Origin: Lachnospiraceae bacterium UBA1201
Lineage (GTDB): Bacteria > Bacillota > Clostridia > Lachnospirales > Lachnospiraceae
DNA: 22,788 nucleotides
Reading direction: 5' to 3'
Assembly: GCA_002309675.1 (NCBI GenBank)
Contig: DBXX01000045.1
Coordinates: forward strand, 33,428 to 56,215
Part shown: positions 1 to 7,000 of the stretch, in pieces
Numbering within the stretch: the stretch's first letter is position 1
Layout: every line of letters starts with the position of its first letter
The notes under the pieces: generated by a model
Databases searched by the model: none
What the model saw: only the letters and a program-made list of their open reading frames with translations
What the model was told of the DNA's origin: nothing
Position numbers and translations under genes: made by a program

Positions 1-2
1 GC

Positions 3-512
3 CAGCTGGAAATGTGGCAGAGCGGCTCCTTTAATCCGCAGGAACACCGGCCGGAAGGGAAGGAGCCCGCGATCGGGCCGATGTTTGCCGAGCTGGACGC
101 GGACATGAAGCATTTCAAGACCGAGCCGAGGCACCTGCAGATCCTCGATGAGAACGGCGAGCCGCTGAAGGCAGGCGATGAAGACCGTCGTTACTTCGAA
201 GGTCCCTGGATGCACAAATTCAACGGAAAGTACTACCTGTCCTACTCCACCGGCACCACCCACTATCTCTGCTATGCAGAAGGCGAGAAGCCGGACGGCC
301 CCTTCACCTATAAGGGACGCATCATGGAGCCGGTCCAGGGTTGGACGACCCACCACTCCATCGTTCAGATCGATGGCGAATGGTATCTGTTCTACCACGA
401 CTGTGAACTCTCCGGCGGCGTAACACACGAGCGTTGCGTAAAGTACACGAAGCTCAATATCGCCGAAGACGGAACGATCGAGACGATCCTTCCTTACGAG
501 TTCGAGCGCTGA
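3..512 (+). CDS. GH43 family glycosidase, C-terminal part (5' end outside window)
   Basis: Probable arabinofuranosidase or xylosidase of glycoside hydrolase family 43, acting on plant hemicellulose side chains or oligosaccharides. The frame is open to the window edge, so the first half of the protein, with the catalytic base, is missing; family members are usually over 300 residues and about 170 are present. Visible are RYFEGPWMHKFNGKYYLSY, whose Glu is the expected general acid of GH43, then the late propeller blades with GWTTHHSIVQIDGEWYLFYHD and a closing GTIETILPYEFER. No secretion signal can be judged. The gene ends just before a bidirectional hairpin and converges with the acetyltransferase gene. 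Family assignment is strong; substrate specificity cannot be read from this part. The first ATG in view (position 12) is internal, because the preceding codons continue the domain. Confidence 0.88.
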   Translation, partial: QLEMWQSGSFNPQEHRPEGKEPAIGPMFAELDADMKHFKTEPRHLQILDENGEPLKAGDEDRRYFEGPWMHKFNGKYYLSYSTGTTHYLCYAEGEKPDGPFTYKGRIMEPVQGWTTHHSIVQIDGEWYLFYHDCELSGGVTHERCVKYTKLNIAEDGTIETILPYEFER

Positions 513-542
513 TAACGAACGAAACCGATCGATATAGAATCC

Positions 543-589
543 AAAAAGCAACCAAACCTGCGGATACTCCCGCATTTGGCTGCTTTTTT
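543..589. terminator. Bidirectional intrinsic terminator
   Basis: An A-run, a long imperfect stem and a T-run. AAAAAGCA pairs with TGCTTTTTT, then CCAAA with TTTGG, then TGCGG with CCGCA around a small loop. It lies between the convergent GH43 and GNAT genes and has a U-tract on either strand, so it can end transcription from both sides. Confidence 0.85.
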
Positions 590-608
590 GTATGTTTCAA
601 AGCTCCTG

Positions 609-1379
609 TCACTTAGCAAATTTGTTATCATTATCCTCGCGGCTTTCGGTCTCCACCCAGGCCGGTACGAAACCGCTTCCCAGCGCCGTCTTCCACGATC
701 CGTAATTTGAAAGGCTGGTCCCGTAATACGGGATCGCACCGCGCCGGAATACTTCGTCCCGAAGCAATGTGACCAGCGTCGTCGCGATGCCGCGGCCGCG
801 ATACTCCGGAAGCACATCGATTCCGATCTGCCACAGTAGCGGCGTATCGGCGGAACACCCTGCCATGCCCATGATCTTCTCGCCGTCGAGCGCGACCACT
901 GCCAGCACGTCCGGACGGTCCGGGCGGAAATGATCGCAGATCGCGTTCGAGAACTCCTCGCGGCCGTAGAACTCCATGATGTCCGCCGTCTCCAGCCACC
1001 GGATCTTAAGATCCGTTTGAATATCCATAAATTCCGGCGTCGGTACAAACATATGATGGGTCAATGCCATCTTATACCCGTACTTTCGCAGCTCAGTCTC
1101 CAGTTCGTAGAAATTGTGCTGCTCTAACGTCCAGAAACCCCGCTTTCCCTCCAGCCATGTTTTAAGCCACGGATGGATCCGCTCATCCGCCGAAATAACG
1201 ACATTCGCCCCGAAAGTCGCCATCTGCAGGAAGAACGGTTTCTCGGAAAACATTCTTCTTTTTTCATGAAGGACCGGAGTCGTGATCACATTTTCCTCCC
1301 CCGAAAAATCCTCCGGCCGGCAGTTGAACTCATACGACAACTGCAGTTTTATCGCCTGATCGATCTCTTGTTTATTCAT
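609..1379 (-). CDS. GNAT family N-acetyltransferase
   Basis: Cytoplasmic acetyl-CoA-dependent acyltransferase of unknown substrate. The acceptor domain is C-terminal. From about residue 145 it has the order expected of a GNAT fold: strand VLAVVALDGEKIMGMAG, then LWQIGIDVLPEYRGRGIATT, which contains the Q/R-x-x-G-x-G/A pyrophosphate-binding loop (RGRGIA), then a late strand with GTSLSNYGSWKTALGSGFVP typical of the acetyl-CoA groove. The first about 140 residues are a less conserved N-terminal domain. Two ATG codons are adjacent (1382 and 1379). The SD GAAGG lies 3 nt from the first and 6 nt from the second, so the second is favoured. The gene has its own consensus promoter and is probably monocistronic, ending at the bidirectional terminator. 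Family is certain; substrate is not visible. Confidence 0.85.
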   Translation of the reverse strand: MNKQEIDQAIKLQLSYEFNCRPEDFSGEENVITTPVLHEKRRMFSEKPFFLQMATFGANVVISADERIHPWLKTWLEGKRGFWTLEQHNFYELETELRKYGYKMALTHHMFVPTPEFMDIQTDLKIRWLETADIMEFYGREEFSNAICDHFRPDRPDVLAVVALDGEKIMGMAGCSADTPLLWQIGIDVLPEYRGRGIATTLVTLLRDEVFRRGAIPYYGTSLSNYGSWKTALGSGFVPAWVETESREDNDNKFAK

Positions 1380-1438
1380 CATTCACCTTCCGAATACATT
1401 GATCTGCTCCCCAAAACAGGGGCGAAATTCGTATTCCT

Positions 1439-1467
1439 ATTTTAGTCATTTTCATGAGATCTGTCAA
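1439..1467 (-). promoter_or_regulatory. Sigma-A type promoter of the GNAT gene
   Basis: On the minus strand TTGACA (1462-1467) is followed by a 17-nt spacer and TAAAAT (1439-1444). This is a perfect -35 with a near-consensus -10. It predicts a leader of about 50-55 nt before the ATG, which contains a small CCCC/GGGG inverted repeat (around 1409-1422) of unknown meaning. Confidence 0.75.
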
Positions 1468-1498
1468 TCAGTCGGTCTTGTTTATTGAACTCCGATAT

Positions 1499-2617
1499 CT
1501 AGTAAGGATTACATCTGCCGCAGGGTTTATACCCTCGGTTCTCCAGTTCCTGAACCGTGCCTTCAAAGAACTCTTTGTTCTTCTCTTTCATGTCGTTAAC
1601 TGAGGGACAGTCCGGCAGATGTGCCCGTTTGGTATTCTTGTTCAGTACGAGATGTACGATCTCAGCTTCGGGTTCCATGGGCTTTGCCAGAGTCCAACTG
1701 TTTCCGGTTGCATAGTCGATCTCGACCCCGGGCTGAACATTGTAGCACCACACACAGAAATGCATGGTCGCATCCTCGACTCCTTCGGCCTCGATCAGAA
1801 CGCCCCGCGCCACGAGTTCGTCCCGGAAGAAGAACGGCGTCACACGGTACAATACGTGATTTCCGGTACGCTTCACATAATCACTCACGAGGTTTTCATA
1901 AGGCAACATCCCCGACATATTCAGGTATCGGGTTCCCGTGATCAGGTTCGACTCGTTCGCATTTTCCCCGCCCAGCTGCCAGCCGATCAGGTGGCACCGG
2001 TTGTACAGGTACAGGTCTTCGATCAGCTCCGGATACTTCACCGTCTGCCATCCGGAAGGCTTCACCATTCCGATGGCTCCGCGTACCATTCCTGCGCCCG
2101 GCATGCTCTCAGGTCCCACGCATGCGTACACGGGCCGACACCTGTCCAGCGCATCGAGATCCGGGTACACCTCGGTTCCCGGCCCCCATGCCTGACGTTC
2201 CGCGTCTGTGAAGAATGGCACGTTTTTATGCACCGTCACCGACGCTTCCCCGGCATATTCGGGTACCATCGCGTAGTCAAATATAGCTTCCGCCATCTCC
2301 TTGAACGGGATGGATTTCTCTGCTTTGGTCGCTGTATTTTGGGCTTCGTTCGTTGTCTCGGATAATGCTTGTGTGACCGGTTCAGTAGCCCTGTCAGGAT
2401 AGGTTTCCATCTCGGCAACTCCCGCCGTAGCGATCCTCGAGTCAGTCGGAGCACGAAGTAATTGCATCAGCACGGAGCATCCGGTCAGGAAGAAGCAACA
2501 CATGCATACGGCCAATATAAGCCCCAGTCGGGATCTTAACGACCTCCGGGAGTAGCGGGTACGGAGGGTAAGATCCGGCGAAGGGTTATTCAATTTTTCA
2601 GAAATAGGCTTTACCAT
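1499..2617 (-). CDS. Secreted DNA-entry-type nuclease lipoprotein (EndA-like DNA/RNA non-specific endonuclease)
   Basis: Non-specific, metal-dependent nuclease expected outside the cell, anchored as a lipoprotein. A long basic N-region is followed by a hydrophobic core and the lipobox L-T-G-C with the lipidated Cys at residue 47, then a Thr/Glu-rich linker to about residue 105. The catalytic domain carries LYLYNRCHLIGWQL with the probable general-base His209, followed by GGENANESNLITGTRYLN, which supplies the metal-binding Asn/Glu. The first motif position is NRCH where classical EndA has DRGH. It ends with YNVQPGVEIDYATG, usual for clostridial members. The last about 52 residues form a separate Cys/His domain (H-x4-C, then C-G-R-C) probably binding zinc, shared with the upstream gene product. 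SD AGGAGG lies just upstream; the gene is 23 nt after its partner and should be under the same c-di-GMP riboswitch. Confidence 0.88.
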   Translation of the reverse strand: MVKPISEKLNNPSPDLTLRTRYSRRSLRSRLGLILAVCMCCFFLTGCSVLMQLLRAPTDSRIATAGVAEMETYPDRATEPVTQALSETTNEAQNTATKAEKSIPFKEMAEAIFDYAMVPEYAGEASVTVHKNVPFFTDAERQAWGPGTEVYPDLDALDRCRPVYACVGPESMPGAGMVRGAIGMVKPSGWQTVKYPELIEDLYLYNRCHLIGWQLGGENANESNLITGTRYLNMSGMLPYENLVSDYVKRTGNHVLYRVTPFFFRDELVARGVLIEAEGVEDATMHFCVWCYNVQPGVEIDYATGNSWTLAKPMEPEAEIVHLVLNKNTKRAHLPDCPSVNDMKEKNKEFFEGTVQELENRGYKPCGRCNPY

Positions 2618-2640
2618 GGCTTAACCTCCTGTTTCAATTG

Positions 2641-3726
2641 TTATCGTGGATTACAATGCCCACAAGGCGAATAACCTTGTTGCTTAAGGGAAGCCAAAGT
2701 TTCATTAGAAGTAGCATAATTCTCTGGGCTGATTTTTTTTACATCATTACATGTAGGATGATGTATCTTCATACGTTTAGGGTTTGTATTTAAAACCCAC
2801 TTGGCGCTGGTCTGCTGCTGTTTCGGATTATTATATGTGTTGAAATTGTTATTACCATCTCCAGAACCGCCTATTTTTTCTTTTGATAATTGCGCATCTG
2901 TAGCAGCCTTCTCTGCCGCCTCTCTGCTAGCTTGAATTGCTGCCTGTTCAGCCGCCTGTCTGCTGGCATCCGCTGCCGCCTGCTCTGCCGCCGCTATGCT
3001 CGCCTGAATTGCAGCCTGCTCCGCTGCCTGTCTGCTCGCTTCCGCAGCCTTCTCTGCCGCCTCTCTGCTAGCTTGAATTGCAGCCTGTTCTGCTGCCTGT
3101 CTGCTTGCTTCCGCTGCCTTCTCTGCAGCTGCTATACTCGCCTGAATTGCAGCCTGCTCCGCTGCCTTCTCCGCGGCTGCCTTCTCCGCGGCTGCCTTCT
3201 CTGCAGCTGCCTTCTCTGCAGCTTCTACACTCACACGGATCGCGGCCTGCTCCGCAGCCGCCAAACTCGCTTCGATCGCAGCCTGCTCCGCTGCATCTGG
3301 TTCCTCATCTTCCGCTTTATTCGGCATACCGCGAACCAATTCCTTCTGAGCTTCGGTCACCTGCAACTCGACTACATTATTTTGCGCCGCCTGCTTCTCT
3401 GCATTGGTCACTGCCTCGGTCTGCCCCTGATGAGCTACGGCCACCGGTTGCTGTGTATCCGCAACATTGGGATCCGAAGAACCCGATGCAGCGCCCGCTA
3501 AGGCGATCAAAAAGAAGCCCCATGCAGCACCGAGTACACCATATTTCACGCCGTTATTCATACTCTTCTTTCTCATCAAAAGCAGCGTCAACGGCAACGG
3601 GAAGATAAAAATCCACCCCAGCACCCACAACCAGGTCTTACTCTTTCCCGACGTCGCTTTAGAACCACAACACAAACATGTCTTAGTCTCTGTATCTATA
3701 TTCGCCCCACATTTTTTACATGTCAT
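2641..3726 (-). CDS. Zinc-ribbon membrane protein with Ala-rich coiled coil and C-terminal Cys/His domain
   Basis: Function unknown; probably a membrane-tethered surface protein. An N-terminal zinc ribbon (CKKCG ... CLCCG) is followed by two hydrophobic segments within roughly residues 30-80, so N-terminus and linker topology are consistent with a two-pass anchor. A Gln/Glu-rich spacer leads to an Ala/Glu/Gln coiled-coil region of about 23-residue repeats beginning AEQAAIQAS, ending near residue 280. After a Gly/Asn-rich hinge, the final about 52 residues (WVLNTNPKRMKIHHPTC ... YSPCGHCNPR) match the C-terminal domain of the nuclease encoded next. The start is ATG at 3726, 5 nt after the SD GGGAGGTGA. 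A GTG at 3735 lies inside that SD and is rejected. First gene after the riboswitch and its terminator. Confidence 0.82.
   Translation of the reverse strand: MTCKKCGANIDTETKTCLCCGSKATSGKSKTWLWVLGWIFIFPLPLTLLLMRKKSMNNGVKYGVLGAAWGFFLIALAGAASGSSDPNVADTQQPVAVAHQGQTEAVTNAEKQAAQNNVVELQVTEAQKELVRGMPNKAEDEEPDAAEQAAIEASLAAAEQAAIRVSVEAAEKAAAEKAAAEKAAAEKAAEQAAIQASIAAAEKAAEASRQAAEQAAIQASREAAEKAAEASRQAAEQAAIQASIAAAEQAAADASRQAAEQAAIQASREAAEKAATDAQLSKEKIGGSGDGNNNFNTYNNPKQQQTSAKWVLNTNPKRMKIHHPTCNDVKKISPENYATSNETLASLKQQGYSPCGHCNPR
2895..3300 (-). repeat. Tandem repeats of about 69 bp encoding the Ala-rich coiled coil
   Basis: About six imperfect units of 69-72 bp, each encoding roughly AEQAAIQAS-x-AAEKAAEASRQA, with one stretch of short AAAEK repeats near 3160-3220. 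Units are near-identical in DNA, including synonymous positions, so copy number probably varies by recombination or slippage. It is coding sequence, not a CRISPR array. Confidence 0.85.
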
Positions 3727-3731
3727 AATCG

Positions 3732-3740
3732 TCACCTCCC
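3732..3740 (-). promoter_or_regulatory. Shine-Dalgarno site fixing the start at 3726
   Basis: Minus-strand GGGAGGTGA, 5 nt upstream of the ATG at 3724-3726. The in-frame GTG at 3733-3735 is part of this site and so is unlikely to be the start. Confidence 0.75.
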
Positions 3741-3780
3741 ACGATAAATCGGACTCTTCTGTGATTTTAAAAAATTAAAC

Positions 3781-3810
3781 AAAAAAAGCATCGCCATACG
3801 GGCAATGCTT
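3781..3810 (-). terminator. Intrinsic terminator of the c-di-GMP riboswitch expression platform
   Basis: On the minus strand AAGCATTGCCC, a GTAT loop, GGCGATGCTT and a run of seven T. It starts about 14 nt after the aptamer and precedes the SD of the zinc-ribbon gene. The sequence GATGC just upstream (around 3812-3816) is the same as part of the terminator's right arm and can pair with AGCATT of the left arm, giving a mutually exclusive antiterminator. This supports a regulated, not constitutive, terminator. Confidence 0.8.
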
Positions 3811-3817
3811 ATCGCAT

Positions 3818-3893
3818 CAACGGTTGCAGCTGACTGCCATTTTACAGGCTCTAGAGCTTTGCGTCGCAGCCTTTCGACTGTTTTGCCCTTTAT
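3818..3893 (-). ncRNA. c-di-GMP-I (GEMM) riboswitch aptamer
   Basis: Cis-regulatory RNA sensing cyclic di-GMP. Reading the minus strand, the hallmarks appear in order: AAAGGGCAAAAC, a GUCGAAAGGCUGC hairpin with the GAAA tetraloop, the invariant GACGCAAAGC, then GCCUGUAAAAUGGCAG and the closing UCAGCUGC hairpin. The third G of AGGGC (G20 in Vc2 numbering) is present, which in characterised members favours c-di-GMP; the cGAMP-selective variant has A there. It lies 10-15 nt after a consensus promoter and directly before a terminator, upstream of the zinc-ribbon and nuclease genes. A terminator placed like this usually makes an off switch, but the direction of control is inference. Confidence 0.93.
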
Positions 3894-3902
3894 TTATTTA
3901 AA

Positions 3903-3931
3903 ATTATAAAATGCAGCCGTCAATTTGTCAA
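3903..3931 (-). promoter_or_regulatory. Consensus sigma-A promoter of the riboswitch operon
   Basis: Minus-strand TTGACA (3926-3931), a 17-nt spacer and TATAAT (3903-3908): a full match to the vegetative consensus. Transcription would begin near 3896, just before the aptamer, so control is expected mainly at the riboswitch. Confidence 0.9.
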
Positions 3932-3988
3932 TCAGTTTATAGAAATTTTATATATTGTCAGTTCATTTTTGGAAATCCACCCGTATAC

Positions 3989-4018
3989 GAAGAGGCTGCC
4001 GTTTCCGGCAGCCTCTTC
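3989..4018 (-). terminator. Strong hairpin after the giant surface protein gene
   Basis: A perfect 13-bp stem (GAAGAGGCTGCCG) with a four-base loop, about 45 nt after the stop of the 2499-aa gene. It lacks a T-run directly 3' on the minus strand, so it may be an imperfect terminator or an mRNA 3'-end stabiliser. Together with the riboswitch, terminator and promoter it accounts for the 336-base gene-free stretch 3727-4062. Confidence 0.6.
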
Positions 4019-4062
4019 TGCTTCTTATCGACTCATTTCAGGCTGATACCCTACCTGGTCGA

Positions 4063-7000
4063 TCACTTTTTAAATACAAATCTTACGGTCATTTCCGTTG
4101 TTTCAAAGGTATCTGTGAACTTCGGAATGAAGGTGAAGACAACATCCACACTGTTTCCGGTGTAGTCGGCAACCTTTGAGTTTGCAAGCTTTGTGTCTTT
4201 GAACTTGAAGGTGCCTTCTAGCTCATACTGCATCAACGCACCTCGCAGAATCTCCATCTCCTCGTTCTGGTTATCCCACCAGCGGTACCATCCACGGGTC
4301 GCCTCGGTGTAAGGCACTACCTGCGTCCAATGCTCTACGACCTGACCGAACGTAGACAGATTATCCGAGAAATACTGCGCTGCCGTATAACCCTCCGAGC
4401 CTCCATAATGCTTCAGAACCAAAGGAATATCGACAACGAGCAATGTCTCTCCGATCATATCGGCTTCTTCCTCACCGGCCGCATTTCCGACAGCGAGCGA
4501 AACCTTAATAACCTCATTCTTCGTTTCATGGCAACGGGAACACTCATAATGGTTATTTCCCACCTTCCAGTCGGTACATACATCTTCTCCGTTAATTACC
4601 GGCTCTGCGGACACGGTGCTCTTCAGTTTCCAGTCGTGTCCAAGTGCAGGTGTCGTGACCTTCTTCGTCTGCTTTGTAAACGCAGGGTTCGTGAACGTCG
4701 CGGTAAATGTTGTCTCACCGTCGGTCGTGCATGTTACCTGAGTTGTAGCAGAAGCCTCGGAATTCACCGTTTCGGTTTCGGATACGGAAGTATCCGTGCG
4801 GCTGGTACGCGTTGCGGTTACCTTTGTGTTATCCGCGGACCAGGTGTAGGTCGGCTCGGACCAGTTCGGGTTCAGTTTCTCGATGTTCGTGAGCGTCTTC
4901 GTCTGCGCTGTAAATGCCGCATTCGTAAACGTCGCGGTGTAGGTCGTCTGGCCCATCTCATTCAGCGTCGGGTTCTTCGTGACTGCCGAAGTCGTCTTCA
5001 CGGTCTCGGTCTCCACATGAGAACTGTCGTTCTTACAGATACGTTTTGCCGTTACGCTGCTGTTGTCAGCGGACCATGTGTAGGTCGGCTCGCCGTAAGC
5101 ATGTCCGATCGGCGCCAGATCTTCATAGAAGTACTGCTTACAATCTAAGCACTGGCGTCTCTGTCTGCCGCGGGTCTCACATCCGGGCTTCGTCACAACT
5201 TCGAATTCTGAGTAATGCAAATGATTATTCGGGTCCTTCTCGGTCTCGACTTCCTTCGTCTCTCCGCATACGGAGCAGGTATAGGTGCGAATGCCGGGCT
5301 TCGTACAGGTGCCTGCCTGTGTCAGCTCCCACTTCTGCCAGTCATGCGATCCGGCAGCCTTTACCACTTCTTCCTTCGTCTGTCCGCAAACAGAACACTT
5401 GTAAATATCTAAGCCATCCGTCTCACAACCGGGTTTCTTTTCATGATGATCGAATTCGAAATCGTGCGAACCGATCGCTTTTTCGACATTTTCAAAATAC
5501 TTGCCGCATTCCTTACAGGTGAAGCGTACAACACCGTCCGTTACGCAATCTCTCTTCGAGATGACCTTTCCTTCATCCCAGGTGTGACGATCCTCGATGG
5601 TTCCCAGATCTACTTCCCAGGAATAGTCGCAATTCTCGCACTTCCATACGACTTTACCGTGCGTGGTGCAGGTCGCCTTTACTTCCCGTGAAGGATCCAG
5701 AACACCTACATGAGGCAGCCTTGCGATCGTAGAACCGTATTTTACACGTCGGCCACAAACATCGCAGATCTCGTCGCCGCTGTATCCATATTCCGTACAG
5801 GTGGAAGCTTTCACTCCCTCCAGATGTGTGGTTCCGTGCTTACCGCTCGGTTTGAGGTCGTGTCCGGTCTCCAACAGGGCGCCGCAATCCTTACAGTGTA
5901 CATCGCCGGAGTATCCACCGACACAGTTCGGTTCTACGACACCGCGCAGTTCCGTGTTACCAGTATGGTTATCGGGATCCAGATCCAGTTTTCTCTCAAA
6001 TGTCTCATCGACCTTACCACAGTAATCGCAACGTTTTTTAACGATACCATGGGTCGCGCAGGTGGATTCCGAGTCAACGAATTCAACCCACTTATGTGCA
6101 TTCGGATCAATCGGTATCTCGGTTCCGTTGTCGATCAGTCCGCAAACGGTACATACCTTACCCTGGCGGCCCGGTGTCGAACAGGTCGGTTCCGATCTTC
6201 CGGCATCCGCAGCCCACTTGTGTTCATGCCACCACTCATCCGCTCTGACATTGCTGCGAGGCATGATGAAATCTTCCTGCATGACCGTACCGTCTTCCAG
6301 TTTCCATACCAGATCCAGGCCTTCCTTCGCCGGAAGTTCCGGACGTACGGGCTTGGTACCGATCTCACAGTAAACAGCATGTTCTTTACCGCCATAATAC
6401 CAGCTCATGGTAGAGAAACCGAGCGTCTTTCTGCCGTAAAGCGTCAGACCGTCCTTATTCTCCATCAATGCATTTATACCCAGTTCGGTCTTAAGATCAT
6501 CCTTCGAAGTACGCCAAGCCAGCGTATATCCTTCTTCGGCTAATCCTTCGGGAACATTCTGGTAAATGCTTTCGTTGACGCGGATCGTGCTCTCGGCCCG
6601 CTTTCCTGCATCCGTGATCCAGATGACCTTACGCTCCTGACCTTCATAGGTCGCATGGATATAGATCTCGCCCGGAACGCGGACATCGCCGTTTAATTCA
6701 CTTCCGTCCTCCAGAACCCAACCGGTAAATGTACATCCGTCCTTCGACGGTGTCTTCTTCGTGATCTCGATCTTCTCCGAAATGTGCTGCGTCGTCGTGT
6801 CGATCTCGTTCGCACCGTCCATCCAGTGGAGTTTGACTTCCTTACCGGTCAGAACACCGATCACGAGCACATCCGAGTCGATCTTCGTATCCGCCTTCAC
6901 AGGTGTCAGGCCGCTGCGATCCCCGTTACGAAGTTTCGATACGGTGTCATAAGCCAGACGGCACAAGTTCTCGTTATGCGAATGTTTGTAATAAATCGGA

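Noticed and set aside
1409..1422. CCCC/GGGG inverted repeat in the GNAT leader as a terminator or operator
   Set aside because: Only four base pairs with a six-base loop and no T-run; too weak to call.
1619..2365. A 248-codon plus-strand frame over the nuclease gene
   Set aside because: Shadow of the nuclease reading frame, whose motifs, lipobox and SD are all in place on the minus strand.
2895..3300. Regular repeats that might be taken for a CRISPR array
   Set aside because: No unique spacers. The units are contiguous, stay in frame and encode a coiled coil.
2890..3501. Plus-strand frames rich in Leu/Cys/Arg opposite the Ala-rich repeats
   Set aside because: Mirror of the Ala/Glu/Gln repeat codons on the minus strand; low-complexity composition and no start signals.
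3818..3893. cGAMP-selective (GEMM-Ib) variant of the riboswitch
   Set aside because: The key position in AGGGC is G, as in c-di-GMP sensors; the cGAMP variant would have A. Binding was not tested, so this is a preference only.
4063..4300. Cell-wall sorting signal at the C-terminus of the giant protein
   Set aside because: No LPXTG-like motif, hydrophobic stretch or basic tail at the end, which is VRFVFKK after a soluble domain.
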